Of a stretch of DNA of 64,000 nt, positions 31,545-44,104 are shown piece after piece. The notes beneath the pieces were generated by a model. That model ran no database searches, was not told where the DNA came from, and saw only the letters and a program-made list of their open reading frames with translations. Both the position numbers and the translations under genes were made by a program. Numbering within the stretch: position 1 is the stretch's first letter; each line of letters opens with the position of its first letter. The DNA lies in contig MEDY01000060.1 of the NCBI GenBank assembly GCA_001724265.1, positions 37,339 to 101,338 of the forward strand, written 5' to 3'. The stretch is from Rhizaria sp. SCN 62-66. Lineage: Eukaryota > Rhizaria, unplaced.

Positions 31545-33185
31545 ATGCGTTCGTCCATAGGCGTTGCTCCAGCGTCTTCCGCGTCTTTTTCTGCTGTAGC
31601 TCACCGTTCATCATCTCGTCCGATGGCCCAGCAACCGCAAACCCCGTCTAGTAGCGGCAACTTGTCTTTCGCCGCCTTCAAGGGCCTGTCCTCGCTTGCT
31701 CCCGCGTCGGCCCTCTCCGGCTTGTTCCTCTACCCCGGAGCCGCCTCCACATCGGCCGCCGTGCACTCCTCCGACGCGGGTTCCGTCTTGTCTTCACTCA
31801 TGATGGCGAAACACGAAGCCTCCTCCGCGTCTCTGTCACGCCCTGTCATCAACGGCGCCTACTCCGCGCCCGTCCACGCGCCCACCCTCGTCCTCCCGTC
31901 GGGGCCCGCGGCGCCCTCGACCCTCGCGCTGACTTCCCCCGTCCCCACAGGCGGCGCCGCCGGTCTCAGCCTCGTCATGGGCATCTCCGGTGGTCACATC
32001 TCCACGCTTGCGCGCAACATGGGGCTCCCGCTTGGTGTCATGGGCTCTGGACTCGGTCAGCTTGGCGCCGTCGCCCCCGCCGCGCCCCTTAGCACCGGCG
32101 CGGGCACAGGCGCAGGCATGGGGGCTCGTAGTGTTGCACCTGCCGTCGCGCCGCGTGTTGGCGCTTCGCTGGTCACGAGTACCGGCATGGGTTCCGCCGC
32201 GACCGTGGGCGGCACGGGTACCTCCCCCGCGTCCGCGCATCTCCTCCGCGGCTCCGCGGCCGCCGCTGCTGCTGCCGCTGCCTCTGTGTCGGCCGCCGCT
32301 GCCGCCGCGTTGCGCGGGCCTGTCTCGCCCGTCCCCAGCGCAACCGCGGCGTCTACTTCGTCAGCATCGACGTCGGCGTCGTCGCAGTTCAGCGACGCCG
32401 CGGCCGCGGTTGAGCACCTCGCCAAGAAGGCCCGTCTCGCGCCCGTGCTTGCCAACAGCGTCAACGCTACGACAGCGTCGTCTGGGCTGTCCCTTGCGAC
32501 GACTGTGCCGTCGCCGGTCGACATGGCAAGTGCCACTCCGTCGCCCACCGCGTCCTCGCTCGCCGCCAATGCCTCGACCAACAGCGCTGCCGCTGCGTCT
32601 ACACTTGCCACGAAGCCCGGCAACGCGTTCAGTTTCAACAACAACAGCAACAGTAATAATAGTCTCATCAGCGGTTTGAACAACGCGAGTCCCGACACGA
32701 TCGCAAACCTCATCTCAATCCTCTGTGCCGCCCACAACCAGCCCAACGCTGGTTTACCCGCCATGTCGGGGCTCAACGCCTTCGCACCCCCGGCGTCGAG
32801 CGCGCTGGCGGCCGCGCCGCTACAGGTCACGGGCTCGCCGGCGGCGCTGCTGACGGGCGCTGATCTCGATGCGCTGACGAAGCTTGTCGAGTACCGAGTT
32901 CCGGAGCCCGGCAACCAGCAGCAGACGCAGCACTCGACTCCCTTACAGCAACAGCAACTGCAGCAGCAGTCGAATCAGCTGTTGAGCATGCTGCAGCAGC
33001 AGCAGGCGCAGCACCAGCAGCAGCAGCTCTACGTGCAGCAGCAGACGCAGCAACACCAGCAGCTCATGGCAGTGTACAACAACAAGACGCAGCTCAACAA
33101 CAGCAACAGCAACGGCATCAAGGCGCAGCTGAGCAACCAACAGCAACAGCAGCTGCTTCAGCTCCAGCTCCAGACCGCTCAGGCT

Positions 33186-33225
<40 letters not shown>

Positions 33226-33708
33226 CTAAGAACGCCGCCGCTCTGGCCGCGGCACACCGCCGCGTCAACACCGCCGCCGCAAATGCCAACGCCGCAGCCG
33301 CAGCCGCCGCCGCGGCCGTTGCCGCGCCGTCCGGCTCCTCCCAGCCGTCGCCAGTGCCTTCCTCCAGTCAAAACTCGGCGCTGGCGCTGTCTCTGGCACC
33401 GGCGACGCTCGGCCAGGCCAACGCACTCGCCGTCGTCGCCGCCGCCGCCGCTGCCGCTGCCGCTCAAGCCCAGGCGCAGGCTCAAGCGGCGCGGCAGGAG
33501 GCGCGGGTTGAGTCGCGCAAGCGCACCCGCCCTTCCGCCGGACCCTCTGCCATCGACAGCGCTGTCGCCGCTGCGGCTGGGACCGGTGCGGAGACTTACG
33601 ACAGCGACACCGCGGCGGCCGTGGCCGCCGTCGCGGCCGCCGCTGCGTCGGCAAACGCGGCGATGGCTGCCGTGGCGAATGAGGCTGCGGCCAACGTCCT
33701 GGCGGCCT

Positions 33709-33767
<59 letters not shown>

Positions 33768-34643
33768 CAGCCGGTGGCCAAGAGCCGCGGCGGTCGCAAG
33801 CCTAGCGCCGCCAATGCCACTGCCGCCGCCGCTGCCGCCGCCGCTGCTGTCGCAGCTGCTGCTGAGGCGGGCCGCTACGAGTCAGAGCATCACCACGCTC
33901 TGCCGGGCAGCAACACCGGTGAGTTCGACAGCAGCGCTGACGGCGGCGACGACGACGACTCCTCAGCCCCCGCTGCTACCCAGACGGCTGCTGCGGCGGC
34001 GACGGCGAGCGCGGGTCTGCCGCCTAACTCGCGCCGGTCGTGCCCCGTCTGCTTCAAGACGTTCCGCGACGCGTACTACACGGCGCGCCACATGCTGACG
34101 CACTCCAAGGTGCGCGATTGGCAGTGTGCGCTGTGCCACTTCGCCTTTTCGCAGCCCGGTCATCTCTCGCGCCACCTCAAGGCGATCCACCCGGCCGATT
34201 GCCGCGCCGCGTGTGGGGCGTGCGGCGGCAGCTTTGCGCTCCAGGGCGCGCTGCTGCAGGAGAAGGTCGTGCCCTGCGCCCACTGCACGCAGCCGTGCTC
34301 AGTTCACGCCGCGCTGCTCAAGTTCAACGAAGGGCTTGCGGCGGCCGCCAGGGACGGCGCTGTGGCCCCGTCACAGGCACAGGTGCAGCAGGCAGAGGCG
34401 CAGGCGCAGGCGCAGCAGCTCGCCAACGTGCAGGCGCAGATGCAGGTCGCCCAGGCGCAGGCACAGGCGCAGGCACAGGCGCAGGCGCAGGCGTTACAGG
34501 CGCAGATGCAGGCACTCACGCAGCCCTCTGCCCACAGTCACTCGCGCGCGCAAGACGCCATGTCCGCTGCCGTGGCCGCGGCGACGGCGGTGTGGGCCGC
34601 GCGCGGGCCCGCGGGCAACGGCGTTGATTCTGACGCGCAGTAA
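31545..34643 (+). CDS. C2H2 zinc-finger protein rich in polyQ and polyA
   Basis: 1032 residues from the first ATG after an in-frame TGA at 31440; the ATG at 31623 (MAQQPQTP) is an alternative start. Most of the protein is Ala, Ser and Gln-rich, with Q runs at 33186-33233 and 33711-33770. Near residues 833-881 are two C2H2 fingers: CPVCFKTF...HMLTH and CALCHFAF...HLKAIH. Two further CxxC pairs (CGACGG and PCAHCTQPC) follow and may form an atypical finger. A Gln/Ala hexamer repeat closes the C-terminal part. This is likely a sequence-specific DNA-binding regulator; targets are unknown. It stands alone in a gene-poor stretch with a long leader and trailer. The stop is TAA. Confidence 0.78.
33186..33233 (+). 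repeat. CAG repeat coding polyglutamine
   Basis: About 16 consecutive glutamine codons, nearly pure CAG, inside the zinc-finger gene. Confidence 0.9.
33711..33770 (+). repeat. CAG/CAA repeat, 20 glutamine codons
   Basis: Sixty bases coding 20 glutamines, pure CAG interrupted by three CAA codons, 250 codons before the zinc fingers end. Confidence 0.92.
34452..34493 (+). repeat. Tandem hexamer CAGGCG/CAGGCA coding (Gln-Ala)n
   Basis: Seven copies of a 6-bp unit in the 3' part of the zinc-finger gene. Confidence 0.85.
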
Positions 34644-34817
34644 GTAAGCAGCCAGCAACAAACAGCAAACTGGAAGCGAGAAGTGGGAACGTGCTGTTGT
34701 TGTTGCTGCTGCGTGCATGCGCCCGTGTTGTTGATGTTGTTGTTTTTTTATCCGTAATTTGTCTTCTCTCATCTCGTTCGTTCGATACTTTCTGTAACCA
34801 AACAATAGGTATAATTT

Positions 34818-34861
<44 letters not shown>

Positions 34862-36819
34862 CTGAAGTGATTTGTTACCCGCCGACCCCCTTCCTTCTTT
34901 CTGTCTCAAGAACAACAATCAGACATGTCCACCAATCTTCTCTTCACCACCCTCTATTCCCCTCTTACACTTAGTACACACACATATATATATTTACGCC
35001 ACGCCGACTTCAATGTTTCAATTTTAACTTTGTTTCTTGCTCTTTCTTTGCGACTGTTCCGCAGTCTCTTCTTCTTGTTTCTGTCAAGTCATGTGTCCGC
35101 GCTCTCGCCTAGATGCATGTTCCTTGTCTAAATTTTCAAAAAAAATAATTACTTTCGTCACGTTCTTGTCTAGTCTTACTTGAATGTTTGTTACTTTTCG
35201 CTGCACTGCGCCAGCAATACTCCGGTCATCGTTGGCTGCAACTTCCCACTACTGTTTATATTATGCTGTTTATCTTGATGTTTATTTGATTGCGACCGTC
35301 TATATATTGCGTTTGTTTTTCTGTTTTTGGGATTGGTTTTCTCCGACATTTTCGTTGCTCTTCCTGACCTTTGCGCTCTGACCGCGTCGTATCTCCGTAC
35401 GTTCTGTGCTGTGTTCTGTGCGGTTGCTGTGTTAAGCTCCACATGTCGAACCGCGCTACGCTGTCACTCCTGCATACGGACACGCCGCGGCGGACTCTGC
35501 AATTGTGCGTCGGGAATGATGCTCGATGCCGTGTGTTTGTACCTCCCATATTCCGTGCTGTGCTCATTCTGATTGGCTGGCGCCCCCCCTCTCTCTCTTC
35601 TGACGTTCTCTAGTGTGTTGTCTATGTATGATTGTCTTGTTTGCTTGTGTCACTTCCACTGTTTCTCTTTCTTTTTAGTTTTCTGAGCTTGTTTCGTAAT
35701 ACTTTGTTTTCTTTTCACCTGGCCGTGCAGCGCTTTGTCGCCGCTTGCTCCATTCCAACAAGCCTCGTTTTTATGCATTGCCCACAATCGCCGCGTCCAC
35801 ACACACCAAACACAATGTACATTTTTCCGTTTAAATAGTGTCTGTGTGTGACGGCGCGACGATGCTGAAACTTTAGTCGCTCGGCTGAGAGCTGACCCGA
35901 AAGCTGTGGCTGTGCAGTTATGCACATGTGCGCGTTGCAGTGGTCAACGTACGCTGGAGGCGGTCTCGATCCAACTCCTCGCTTCGACACATCACGCGCT
36001 CGCGTTCTGTATAACTCTAACACCGTCGATCTTGCCCAATTCACTTGTTTCTGTTCAGAGTACAATTGCTTGGCATGATCGGAAACGTTGCCTAGTATTA
36101 CTATCATTATAATTTTATAATTATTTCGTTGTTACATAATCAATCTGATGGCATTCTTTCTGTAATAAACAATTACTATCTATTGTTCCAAGCTTCGTTG
36201 TCAGTGACTGCAGTCGCATTACAGGAGCTACATTATTTGTTTTACGGGACTTCATGGCAGGCGTCAGCTTTTGTGGACATTTATGTTTGTATTGATAGTC
36301 TTGCTTCATAAATAAGAAGCAACAAACTAAACATATTAAACCGCGCAAAGTGGTGGCGGATTGAAACAAAACAAAATGGAGGGGGAAAAAATGAACATAT
36401 GAACGAACCAGCACACACAATGCGTGGGTGCGGCAACATGCCGCATTAGGTAAATAAAGGAATACAATAAGCAGGTAAACTAGAGTAACAGGTGACAAGC
36501 CGAGAAAAAAAAAGTTGTCTTTCGTGTTCTCTCAAAAGAGAACGGTTCACGAAAAGCTAACCAAAGAGCAGAACAAATTGTGTGTTACTTTTCGTAACAG
36601 CACACAGCACTTGGACTAAGAGCGCATCACAAAAACAAATCCTTCACAGACTGACTAACAGACTGATTAGCTGCACATCACAGACGAAGCGTTGGCTGAG
36701 TAGCTAAACATCTCAGCAACAACCTAACACTGCACAGCACAAGCAAGCAAGCACATTGCATCCGTCGTACTACATGATGTTTAACAATTGCGTGTCGGGG
36801 ATAACGGCGTTTGGGACGC
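34644..36819. other. 2.2-kb AT-rich region without a recognised gene
   Basis: Between the zinc-finger gene and the converging ZIP transporter gene. It contains the (CT)17 microsatellite and many short T-rich frames, none with the codon pattern of genes here. A long 3' UTR or a non-coding transcript is possible but unsupported. Confidence 0.5.
34821..34854. repeat. (CT)17 dinucleotide microsatellite
   Basis: Uninterrupted CT repeat about 180 bp after the zinc-finger gene stop. Confidence 0.95.
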
Positions 36820-38676
36820 TTACGCCCAGCGCGCAATGACGGTGACAATGCCGAAGCCGACAAAGAGTGCGAGCACGCGCGCCCAGAGGAACGTCTTTTG
36901 CGCGAAACCGGCCGGCATGAGCTCGAAAAGCGCAACGAAGAGGAAAGAACCGCAGGAAATGGACATGATGACCGCGCGAGCGAGCGCGCCCTCAACGCGT
37001 GCAACAGTGTAGCCGATGATGATGCCAAGCGGGGTGGCGAAGGCGACCATGAAGACAACGACCACAGTCATCAGCTTTGAGAGCTTACCACGCCAGATCG
37101 TCGTGCCAGCAGCGAAACCATCGACAAACTTGTGACCCACAGTCGCGCCGAAAAAGGTCCAGAACGCGGCCGAGTTGGAGCTATCTGCGCCAAGCGCGAG
37201 GCCGTTGAAGACGCAGTGGATGGTGATGGCAAGTGTGGCGATCACGGCGTCGGTGGCCAGACGGACCGACTCGGCGTTCTTTTGTTGCTCCGTCGTGAGA
37301 TCCTGGTCTTTGCGGACTTCGAGACCGGCGTTGGGGTCCGCGTCGTCGCCAACGGCGGCGGCGGCGGCGGCGGTGTCGACCTCGGCCGCGGGCTCACCTG
37401 CAATGGGGACAACAGCGCCTGAGGACGAGGACGACAGAGCAATGAGCGCATCGCCGTTATCAGCAGACACCGAGGAGGCGAGGCCCTCGACGGGGGTCGC
37501 GATGGGGGACGCGTCGCCCTCAGCGTCGCCGCCGTTGCCGCCGTGTGCGTGACCGGAGGCGGAGCGCGAGAGCGAGTCGCCCGAGTGCGCAGGCACGAGC
37601 TGGCAGTGAGGCACGACGCTATCGCCGCGGGCGACCATCTCGACGTCACCTTCCATCGCGTGCGAGTGTGCATGCTTGTGTGCGTGCGCGTGGCCGTGGC
37701 CGTGGGCGTGGCCGCCGCCGTGGCCGTGCGCCTCGCAGTGTGCGAGGTGCCCAGAGTTACGCTTGACCAGGAACTGCAGGATCATGTGTTCCAGTGAAAA
37801 CAGGAACAGCAGAGTCAGACAGGCGATCATTTCGGGGTACGCAACGCCGTGGTCGTGCGCCGCCTCGCTCTCCGTCTCCTCAGTCTCGGCCGCAGTCTCG
37901 TCCGCAGCCGCGCCAGGGCCGGTGGTCGTGTCGGTGCCTTCAGTGTGATCGTGGTCGTGGCCAGCGTTCTCGGCGCGGGGAAGCAGCGAGGCAGCGCGCG
38001 CGCGGGCGGCGGCGGCGGCGGCGGCGCGGGCCGCAGCCTTCGCAGCAGCCTTCTCGCTGGCGCGCGACTTGGCCGCAGCGGTGCCGCGGCGGGAGTAGAG
38101 CGTGGAGCGGGGGCGGCGCTCAGCGGGAGAGTTGACGACGATGACAGGTGCAACGGCAGCGGCGTTGGGAATTGCAGCCAGCGCGGCAGCGAGTTCGTCC
38201 TGGGACTCGAAACTGTTGTCCGACAGCAGCATCGCAATGTGCGCGCGCGTCTGCGCAGCCGCAGCAGCAGCGGAAGCAGAGGCGGAGAGAGTGAGAGCGT
38301 GCACAGCGTGAGCATCTTCAGTCGAGTGATCGTGGCCTTCGTGCTCGTACTCCTCCCAAACCTCGCGGGCCTCGGGAAGGGTGTGCAGCATGCCAATGCC
38401 GAGCATGGCGCCTGCGGAGAGACACACGGCCAGTGCCATGACGACGCGCGCGCGGGGAGACTTGGCCAGCAGCCAGGGCAGGAGCGCAGAAGCGAGCACG
38501 ATGACGAAAATAACCGGGATGGCAACCATCTTGCCGATGTACACGGCGTGCGAGCTGTCGCTCTCTGTCTCTTCAGCTGCGTGGTCGTGGTCATCGTCAG
38601 CCGCGGGCTGGATGGCGGGCAAGCCGCTCACGTGACTCGCGAGGCTCATCAAAGAGCGGGTCAAAGAAGGTGACAT
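36820..38676 (-). CDS. ZIP-family zinc/iron transporter (SLC39-like)
   Basis: 618 residues. A short His/Asp/Glu-rich N-terminus (DDDHDHAAEE) is followed by three membrane helices, including CLSAGAMLGIGMLHTLPEA, the family helix ending in H-x-LPEA. A long variable loop follows, another helix pair near YPEMIACLTLLFLFS, and a strongly His-rich cytosolic loop (about 310-335, HGH/HAH repeats), the likely metal sensor. The signature helices are IHCVFNGLALGAD and VGHKFVDGFAAGT, which line the metal path, and further helices close the protein. ZIP transporters move Zn2+ or Fe2+ into the cytosol. The stop is TAA. No related neighbour. Confidence 0.9.
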   Translation of the reverse strand: MSPSLTRSLMSLASHVSGLPAIQPAADDDHDHAAEETESDSSHAVYIGKMVAIPVIFVIVLASALLPWLLAKSPRARVVMALAVCLSAGAMLGIGMLHTLPEAREVWEEYEHEGHDHSTEDAHAVHALTLSASASAAAAAAQTRAHIAMLLSDNSFESQDELAAALAAIPNAAAVAPVIVVNSPAERRPRSTLYSRRGTAAAKSRASEKAAAKAAARAAAAAAARARAASLLPRAENAGHDHDHTEGTDTTTGPGAAADETAAETEETESEAAHDHGVAYPEMIACLTLLFLFSLEHMILQFLVKRNSGHLAHCEAHGHGGGHAHGHGHAHAHKHAHSHAMEGDVEMVARGDSVVPHCQLVPAHSGDSLSRSASGHAHGGNGGDAEGDASPIATPVEGLASSVSADNGDALIALSSSSSGAVVPIAGEPAAEVDTAAAAAAVGDDADPNAGLEVRKDQDLTTEQQKNAESVRLATDAVIATLAITIHCVFNGLALGADSSNSAAFWTFFGATVGHKFVDGFAAGTTIWRGKLSKLMTVVVVFMVAFATPLGIIIGYTVARVEGALARAVIMSISCGSFLFVALFELMPAGFAQKTFLWARVLALFVGFGIVTVIARWA

Positions 38677-39582
38677 GGGGATACGGAAGTCAGTTTTCGA
38701 GTGATGGACTGAAAGCGTGGGCCTGAAGCAAAATTAAACTACAATTATAGAAAATATAAGTGGGTGAGTGAGCGAAAATTGATCGCGAAATGTCCATGTT
38801 TCAAGAAGAAGTATGTCAAAAGCGCGCAAAATGATGTCGCGAGCGAAGATGCTGCAGAGAGTCAATCACGGAAAGTGATTATCTTGACTCAATAAAACGT
38901 GCATTTTGTTCTTGATTTTCGCATATTCAGAGGAATAATCCCAAACACTATCAAAATAAATTAGTGAAACATGATGCCGATGAGAGATAACGAGCTATCC
39001 AGCATTGTTGCTGTTGAGCAGCTACCTGCTTCTAGAGGGCATGCGGTGATTCACGTTCGCTCTAATTATACATTGATATTAAGCACTTTAAGACAACATA
39101 TTATTAATACACAGAGATCCAACTTCATTTATCTCGAATTAAATAAATTTAACAACTTAGACGATGATCTTTATCCTGAATCAATAGTTTTCTGGAGGGT
39201 CATCGGCGGAACTTGGCCGATGATCGTTGGGAGGGTGGCTTAAGGCTCAATGCAAAATACTAAAAGGATTACTCCTAGATGCGTGCTAGCTTGCGCACGC
39301 CTCTGGCGGGTTCGGGCAGACTGCGCGGGGTGCGAAATTACGCGTGAAGAATAATGGTTTTAAATTCAATACAAAACAAGATACAGTCAGTAATATACTG
39401 ACTATACTATACCACATATAAACTAGTGAGATATGCAGTATCGAATTGTTTTAAATTTGTGTGTGGTATTCTGCTTCAAATCCTTCCAAAGCGACGAATC
39501 ACAGCCAAGTCTACGATAACATGGATTGAAAGTGATGAGTTTATTACGTGTTCGAATCTAAATCTACCCGTAGTTGACAAGT
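38677..39582. other. AT-rich spacer upstream of the ZIP gene
   Basis: About 900 bp. The frame at 38971-39243 (90 codons) is AT-rich and not convincing as a gene. A hairpin lies at 39201-39222. Confidence 0.5.
39201..39222. repeat. Perfect 7-bp inverted repeat (hairpin)
   Basis: CATCGGC and GCCGATG around an eight-base loop, extendable by one T-A pair, in an AT-rich spacer. No assigned role. Confidence 0.45.
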
Positions 39583-42385
39583 TTACTTGCGTTGCTGGTT
39601 CCTGCGGAGCGCCTTGAAGTACTCAAAACTCCCCTCCGGCGGCATCTCACCGGCCGGCGACTGCTGCTGCTGCTGTTGCTGCTGATGCTGCTGCTGCTGC
39701 TGCGGCTGCGGCTGCTGCTGTTGCTGTGCGGAGTCGTGCTGGCCCAGTGCAGCCTGCTGTTGCTGTTGTTGCAAAAGCAGCTGTTGCTGCTGCTGGCGCG
39801 CGATGATCGACGCCTGCTCCTGGTTGAGCGCGGACACGGCGAGACCGGACGACGGCGTTTGCACCTTGAACCGGTTGAAATAGCCGCCTCCTGCGCCGCC
39901 GCCTGTGGCGGTAACCGAGCTCCGAGGCGATGCGCGTCTACTGCCGCTGCCGCTGCTGCCCGCACTGCCGCCGCCGTCACTGGCGGGGCTTCCTGGCCGC
40001 GACAGCGCCCCGCCGCCGCCGGTCTGGCCGCCAGCGCCGCCCACGGTCACACTGTCGCCGCCACCGTGAAGTCCGCTGGCGTCGGCGTCCAGCTGCTGGC
40101 CCAGCCCCGCGCCGGCCTCGGGCGCAGTGACGCGGCCGGGCACAAACATCACTGACGCGGCCTCGGCGTCGCCGCCGGACTGCAGAGCGCCGGCGGCGGA
40201 ACCAGCGGCAGACTCGCCGCCAGCAGCCGCAGCGCCAAGGCCAGCGCCCGCTGCAGAGCCTGCGGCACCGCCGGTGGAGCCTCCGGCGGCGGCAGAGGAA
40301 GAGTCGCCAGCGCCCGCGGCCCCACCGGCGGCGGTGGCGTCGAGCTCGGCGGCGGCCGCGGCGGCTTCAGCGGGCGTGGTCCTGCTCAGCGCCTCCTCTG
40401 CCTCTGCGTCGCCCGTCGCGCCCGTGGCGAGAAGGCGGGCCTCGACGTCCACGGCGCCGGCCGCCGCGGGCTGCAGCGGCTTCGGGATGACGAAGTGCAT
40501 GACAGGCCTCAGCAGCGTGATCGCAGACGTCGATGTGCTCGTGGATGCAGTCGCTGCAGAGCCAGCGGCCGCGCCGGCGCCAGTCGAGGTGACAGCGCCC
40601 GAGCTGGCGGAGGCCGCGGCGGCGGCGGCAGCGGCGGCGGCGGCGGCCTCGGCGGCGGCGACCGTCTCCTGCGAGGCGGGCGCCGACGCGGCTGCAACGA
40701 CCGACGCCGCGGCCGCCGCGCCGGCCTGCGCCGCCTCGGCAGCGTCAGCGGGGGCGACGGCAACAGCGGCGGACCAGCGCTCGTTGACGTACATCTCCGC
40801 AGCGAGCTCGCCGCCGCTGAAGGCGCGGGGGCGGCCGCCAGCGGGGAGGGTCGCAGCAGCAGCGCCGGCGCCGGCGCCCGCGGTGACGGTGGTCGCGGTG
40901 AGCGGAGACGATCCCGCCTTGGACGGGGAGCCCGTCGGCGAGTGCGCGTGCGCGGACGCAGTCGCCGTGGCGGAAGCAGCGCTGGGGGAGGAGGCGGGCG
41001 CCGCGGGCACGGGGGCTGGGACGACGGGCGTAACAGTGAAGGACGCCGTGTCGACTGTGAGCGTGCTCCCGGGCGCGGCGCCGCTGGCGATGCTGTCGCC
41101 GACAGCGCGCAGCAAGTCCCCGATCGCGGCGACCGCGGCTTCGAGTCCGTCGCTGCTGCCGTCGCCGCTGCCGCCGCCGCTGCCGATGCCGGGAGCGAAG
41201 AGCACAGGGCCGAAACCGACTGTGGGCGCCGCGGCGGCGGGGGCGGGGGCCGCCACGGGCTGCGCCGGCGCGGCGGCGACGACGGCCGCGGGGGCGGCGG
41301 CGGCGGCGGCGGGGGACGTCAACAACGGGGATGGCGCAGCGCGTGTGGCCGACGACGGGGACCGTGCGCCGAAGCCGGGGGACCGCGCCGACAGCGCGGG
41401 GGACGCGCCCCCACCACCGGTACCGGTACCCGTGCTCTGCGCCGCCGTAGCCGAGGCTCCAGTTGCGGCTGCGGGCGGGGCATTGACGGCGGCGGCGGCG
41501 GCGGCGGCAGACTTGCGCGCCGAGAGCGCGGCCGCGAGGCCCGAAGGCGAGGACGACCCGCGGCCGCCCCCAGAGGCTCCGGTACGTGTGGGCGACGACG
41601 ATGCGGGGGACGCGGAGCCCGACGCGGGTTCGGGGGAATCGCAGGACGCTGCGCCAGAGACGGCGGCCACAGAGTCGCTTTCCGCCGCTGCTGCTGCTGC
41701 TGCGGCGGCGACGGCGGCGGCAGCAGCAGCGGCGGGGCCGGCGGCGGCTGCGAGCGTGGGCAACGAGGGACCCGCGGCGGCGGCGAGCGGCGGTGTCGCG
41801 ATGCCGGAGCTGATCGGCGCGGGTTGAGTGCGTGGCGACGCCGGCCCTGCGCTAAACGCGAAGACAGAGGTCGCGGACGACGACGGAGACGCCGAGAGCG
41901 CCAGCGGCAGCGAGCCCGCGGCGCCGGCGCCGAGGTGACCTGGAGAGCCGGAGCCAGAGCCGGAGCCTGGGGCACCGGCGCCGCCAGCGTGGTTGGCGGC
42001 GGCGGCAGCGGCAGCGGCGGCGGCGGCAGCGGCGGCGGCGGAGGAGGAGGCGCCCATGGGGATCGCCTGAGATGCGCCTCCAGTCAAACCTGCGCCCAGT
42101 GCTGCTGCTGAGGGGGAAGAAGATGAGGATGACGGGGACGCGTGGCTGCTGAGTGAGAGAAGACCTGCGGAACCCGTGACCCCGCCCGGCGCTGCGTTGG
42201 AGCTCAGAGACAACGCCACGCCGCCGGACCCGCCCGAGCCTGCACCGGGGCCGGGGCCGTGACCCGGAGCGATGTTCAGCAGCGAGAGATAGCGGCTGCG
42301 GATGGCCGTGCGCTGCGCACTCGCGGGGGACGGAGACGCGGCGGACGACGACGCTGACGCGGCAGCGGCGCCCGCGGCGGCGGCT

Positions 42386-42432
<47 letters not shown>

Positions 42433-44061
42433 AGAGGACGACGACGTCGACGACGACGCTGTCATCACTGCGCCCGTCGAGACACCGGCGCCGCGCGCGA
42501 ACCCGGACCGACCGGCACCAGTGGTGCCCGTAGGACCCATGGGGTGGCTGTGGGAGGCGGCGGAGGGCGCGGGGAGCTCGTCTGCGCTGCCCGAAGCGAC
42601 CGGGAACACCACAGGCGACGCTGGCCGCGAGGGCCGCTCAGCTGATTCGTCAGCACCAGCGCCTACACCGGTGGCGGGCGGCGGGAGCGCGAGGGCCTCG
42701 GCCTCGGCCTCCCCGGCGGCGGCGGCCGCAGCGGCGGCAGCGGCGGCGGCAGCGGCGGAGGACGCCGACGCGGCCTGCGACTGGATCGCGGCGAGCAGCT
42801 CGTCTTCGGTCACCACGGCCGCGGAAAGCGGGTGAGACTCCGGGACGACCGCGGCCCACAGCCCCACGGTGTGCAGCAATGCGAGCAGTGGCGTGGTGAA
42901 CGGGTCCTCCTCCGCCGCGGCCGCCGCGGCCTCGCTCGCGGTCCGCGCGGACGCCACAGCGGCCAGACGGCGCTCCCAGCGTGCGCTGGCGGCCTCGCCC
43001 AACGCACGCGCGCGCGCGGCGACGTCAGCGAGTGTGCGGGCGAGAAGCTTGACGTCGCCGCGGCACTGGCGCAGGCGCCGGTAAAGGTCCTTGATGCCCT
43101 CGCTGGCTTCGTTGCGCGACCTCTTGGCACGGTTGAGCGCGTAAATGAGCACTTTCTGACTCAAAGTCGTGCGGCGGGCGAGCGCGTACAGACGCAAATG
43201 GCCCGGAAGCATCTCACCTACTTCCATGATGTTGGGCTGCACGCGCCCGAGCGAGTGTTCGAGTGCGGTCGTGTGGTAGTGGTGCGGCACGTCCCAGCGC
43301 GGGGCGGTGATCCGCGTCAGCACATGTTTGCGCACTTGGCGCACGCGCTGGACTGTGGCCGAGAGCATTGACCCACGGCGCTCTTCACCTTGCAGCACTG
43401 CGAGCAGAGTACCGGCATGGTGGGACAGGGAAGCCTCGGTCTGGCGCAATTGGCGCTGTTTGGCCACGACCTGCATGTGGACGGACAAGAGCAAAGAGGC
43501 GGCGTCGAGAGCCATCACAGGGGCCGGGGTCGGGACGGCAGCGGGCGTTGATGCCGCCACCAGTTGCTGCTGCTGCTGTTGTTGCTGAGCTGCGGCTGCG
43601 GCGGCTGCTGCTGCGGCGGCGGCCTCAGCCTCGGCCGCAGCGGCGGCGGCGGCGGCGGCGGCCTGCTTGGCGGCTGCCTCGTCCTCAGCGGCCGCCCGCT
43701 CCGGGTTCTCCGCGCGCTCGAGCTCGCGCTGCTGCTGTTCAAACTGCGCCAGCGGCATCGTCACGGGGGCCAGAGAGTACGTGAACTCCGGGCCGAGGTT
43801 GAACCGCTCCGGTACGAACACGAAGTCCTCCAGTGCGTAGTCAGGGGTGGCCTTCTCGCGCGCGCGGCCCAGCGGGCGTTGCGGGGCGCGCATGGACGTG
43901 GGGGCGGGGGACTGGGTGGCGGAGGACGAGGACGCTGCGAGGGCGGCGGCGTAGGCCTGCGCCAGCGGGGACGGCGCCGCGGCGGCCACAGCCGGAGCAG
44001 GTGTAGTTGCAGGAGCGGCGGCGGCAGCAGTGGCAGCGGTCGCGGGCGCGGGCGCGAGCGA

Positions 44062-44104
<43 letters not shown>

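Noticed and set aside
33180-33775. CAG arrays as CRISPR or other spaced repeats
   Set aside because: They are simple trinucleotide runs coding glutamine, without spacers.
38971-39243. 90-codon plus-strand frame in an AT-rich spacer
   Set aside because: Codon use unlike any other gene here and no recognisable motif; length is compatible with chance in AT-rich DNA once TAG is ignored.
40127-42111. Two long plus-strand frames (566 and 538 codons) opposite the 1672-residue protein
   Set aside because: Both are Ala- or Gly-rich translations of the same repeats; neither starts with a plausible leader or shows ordered blocks.
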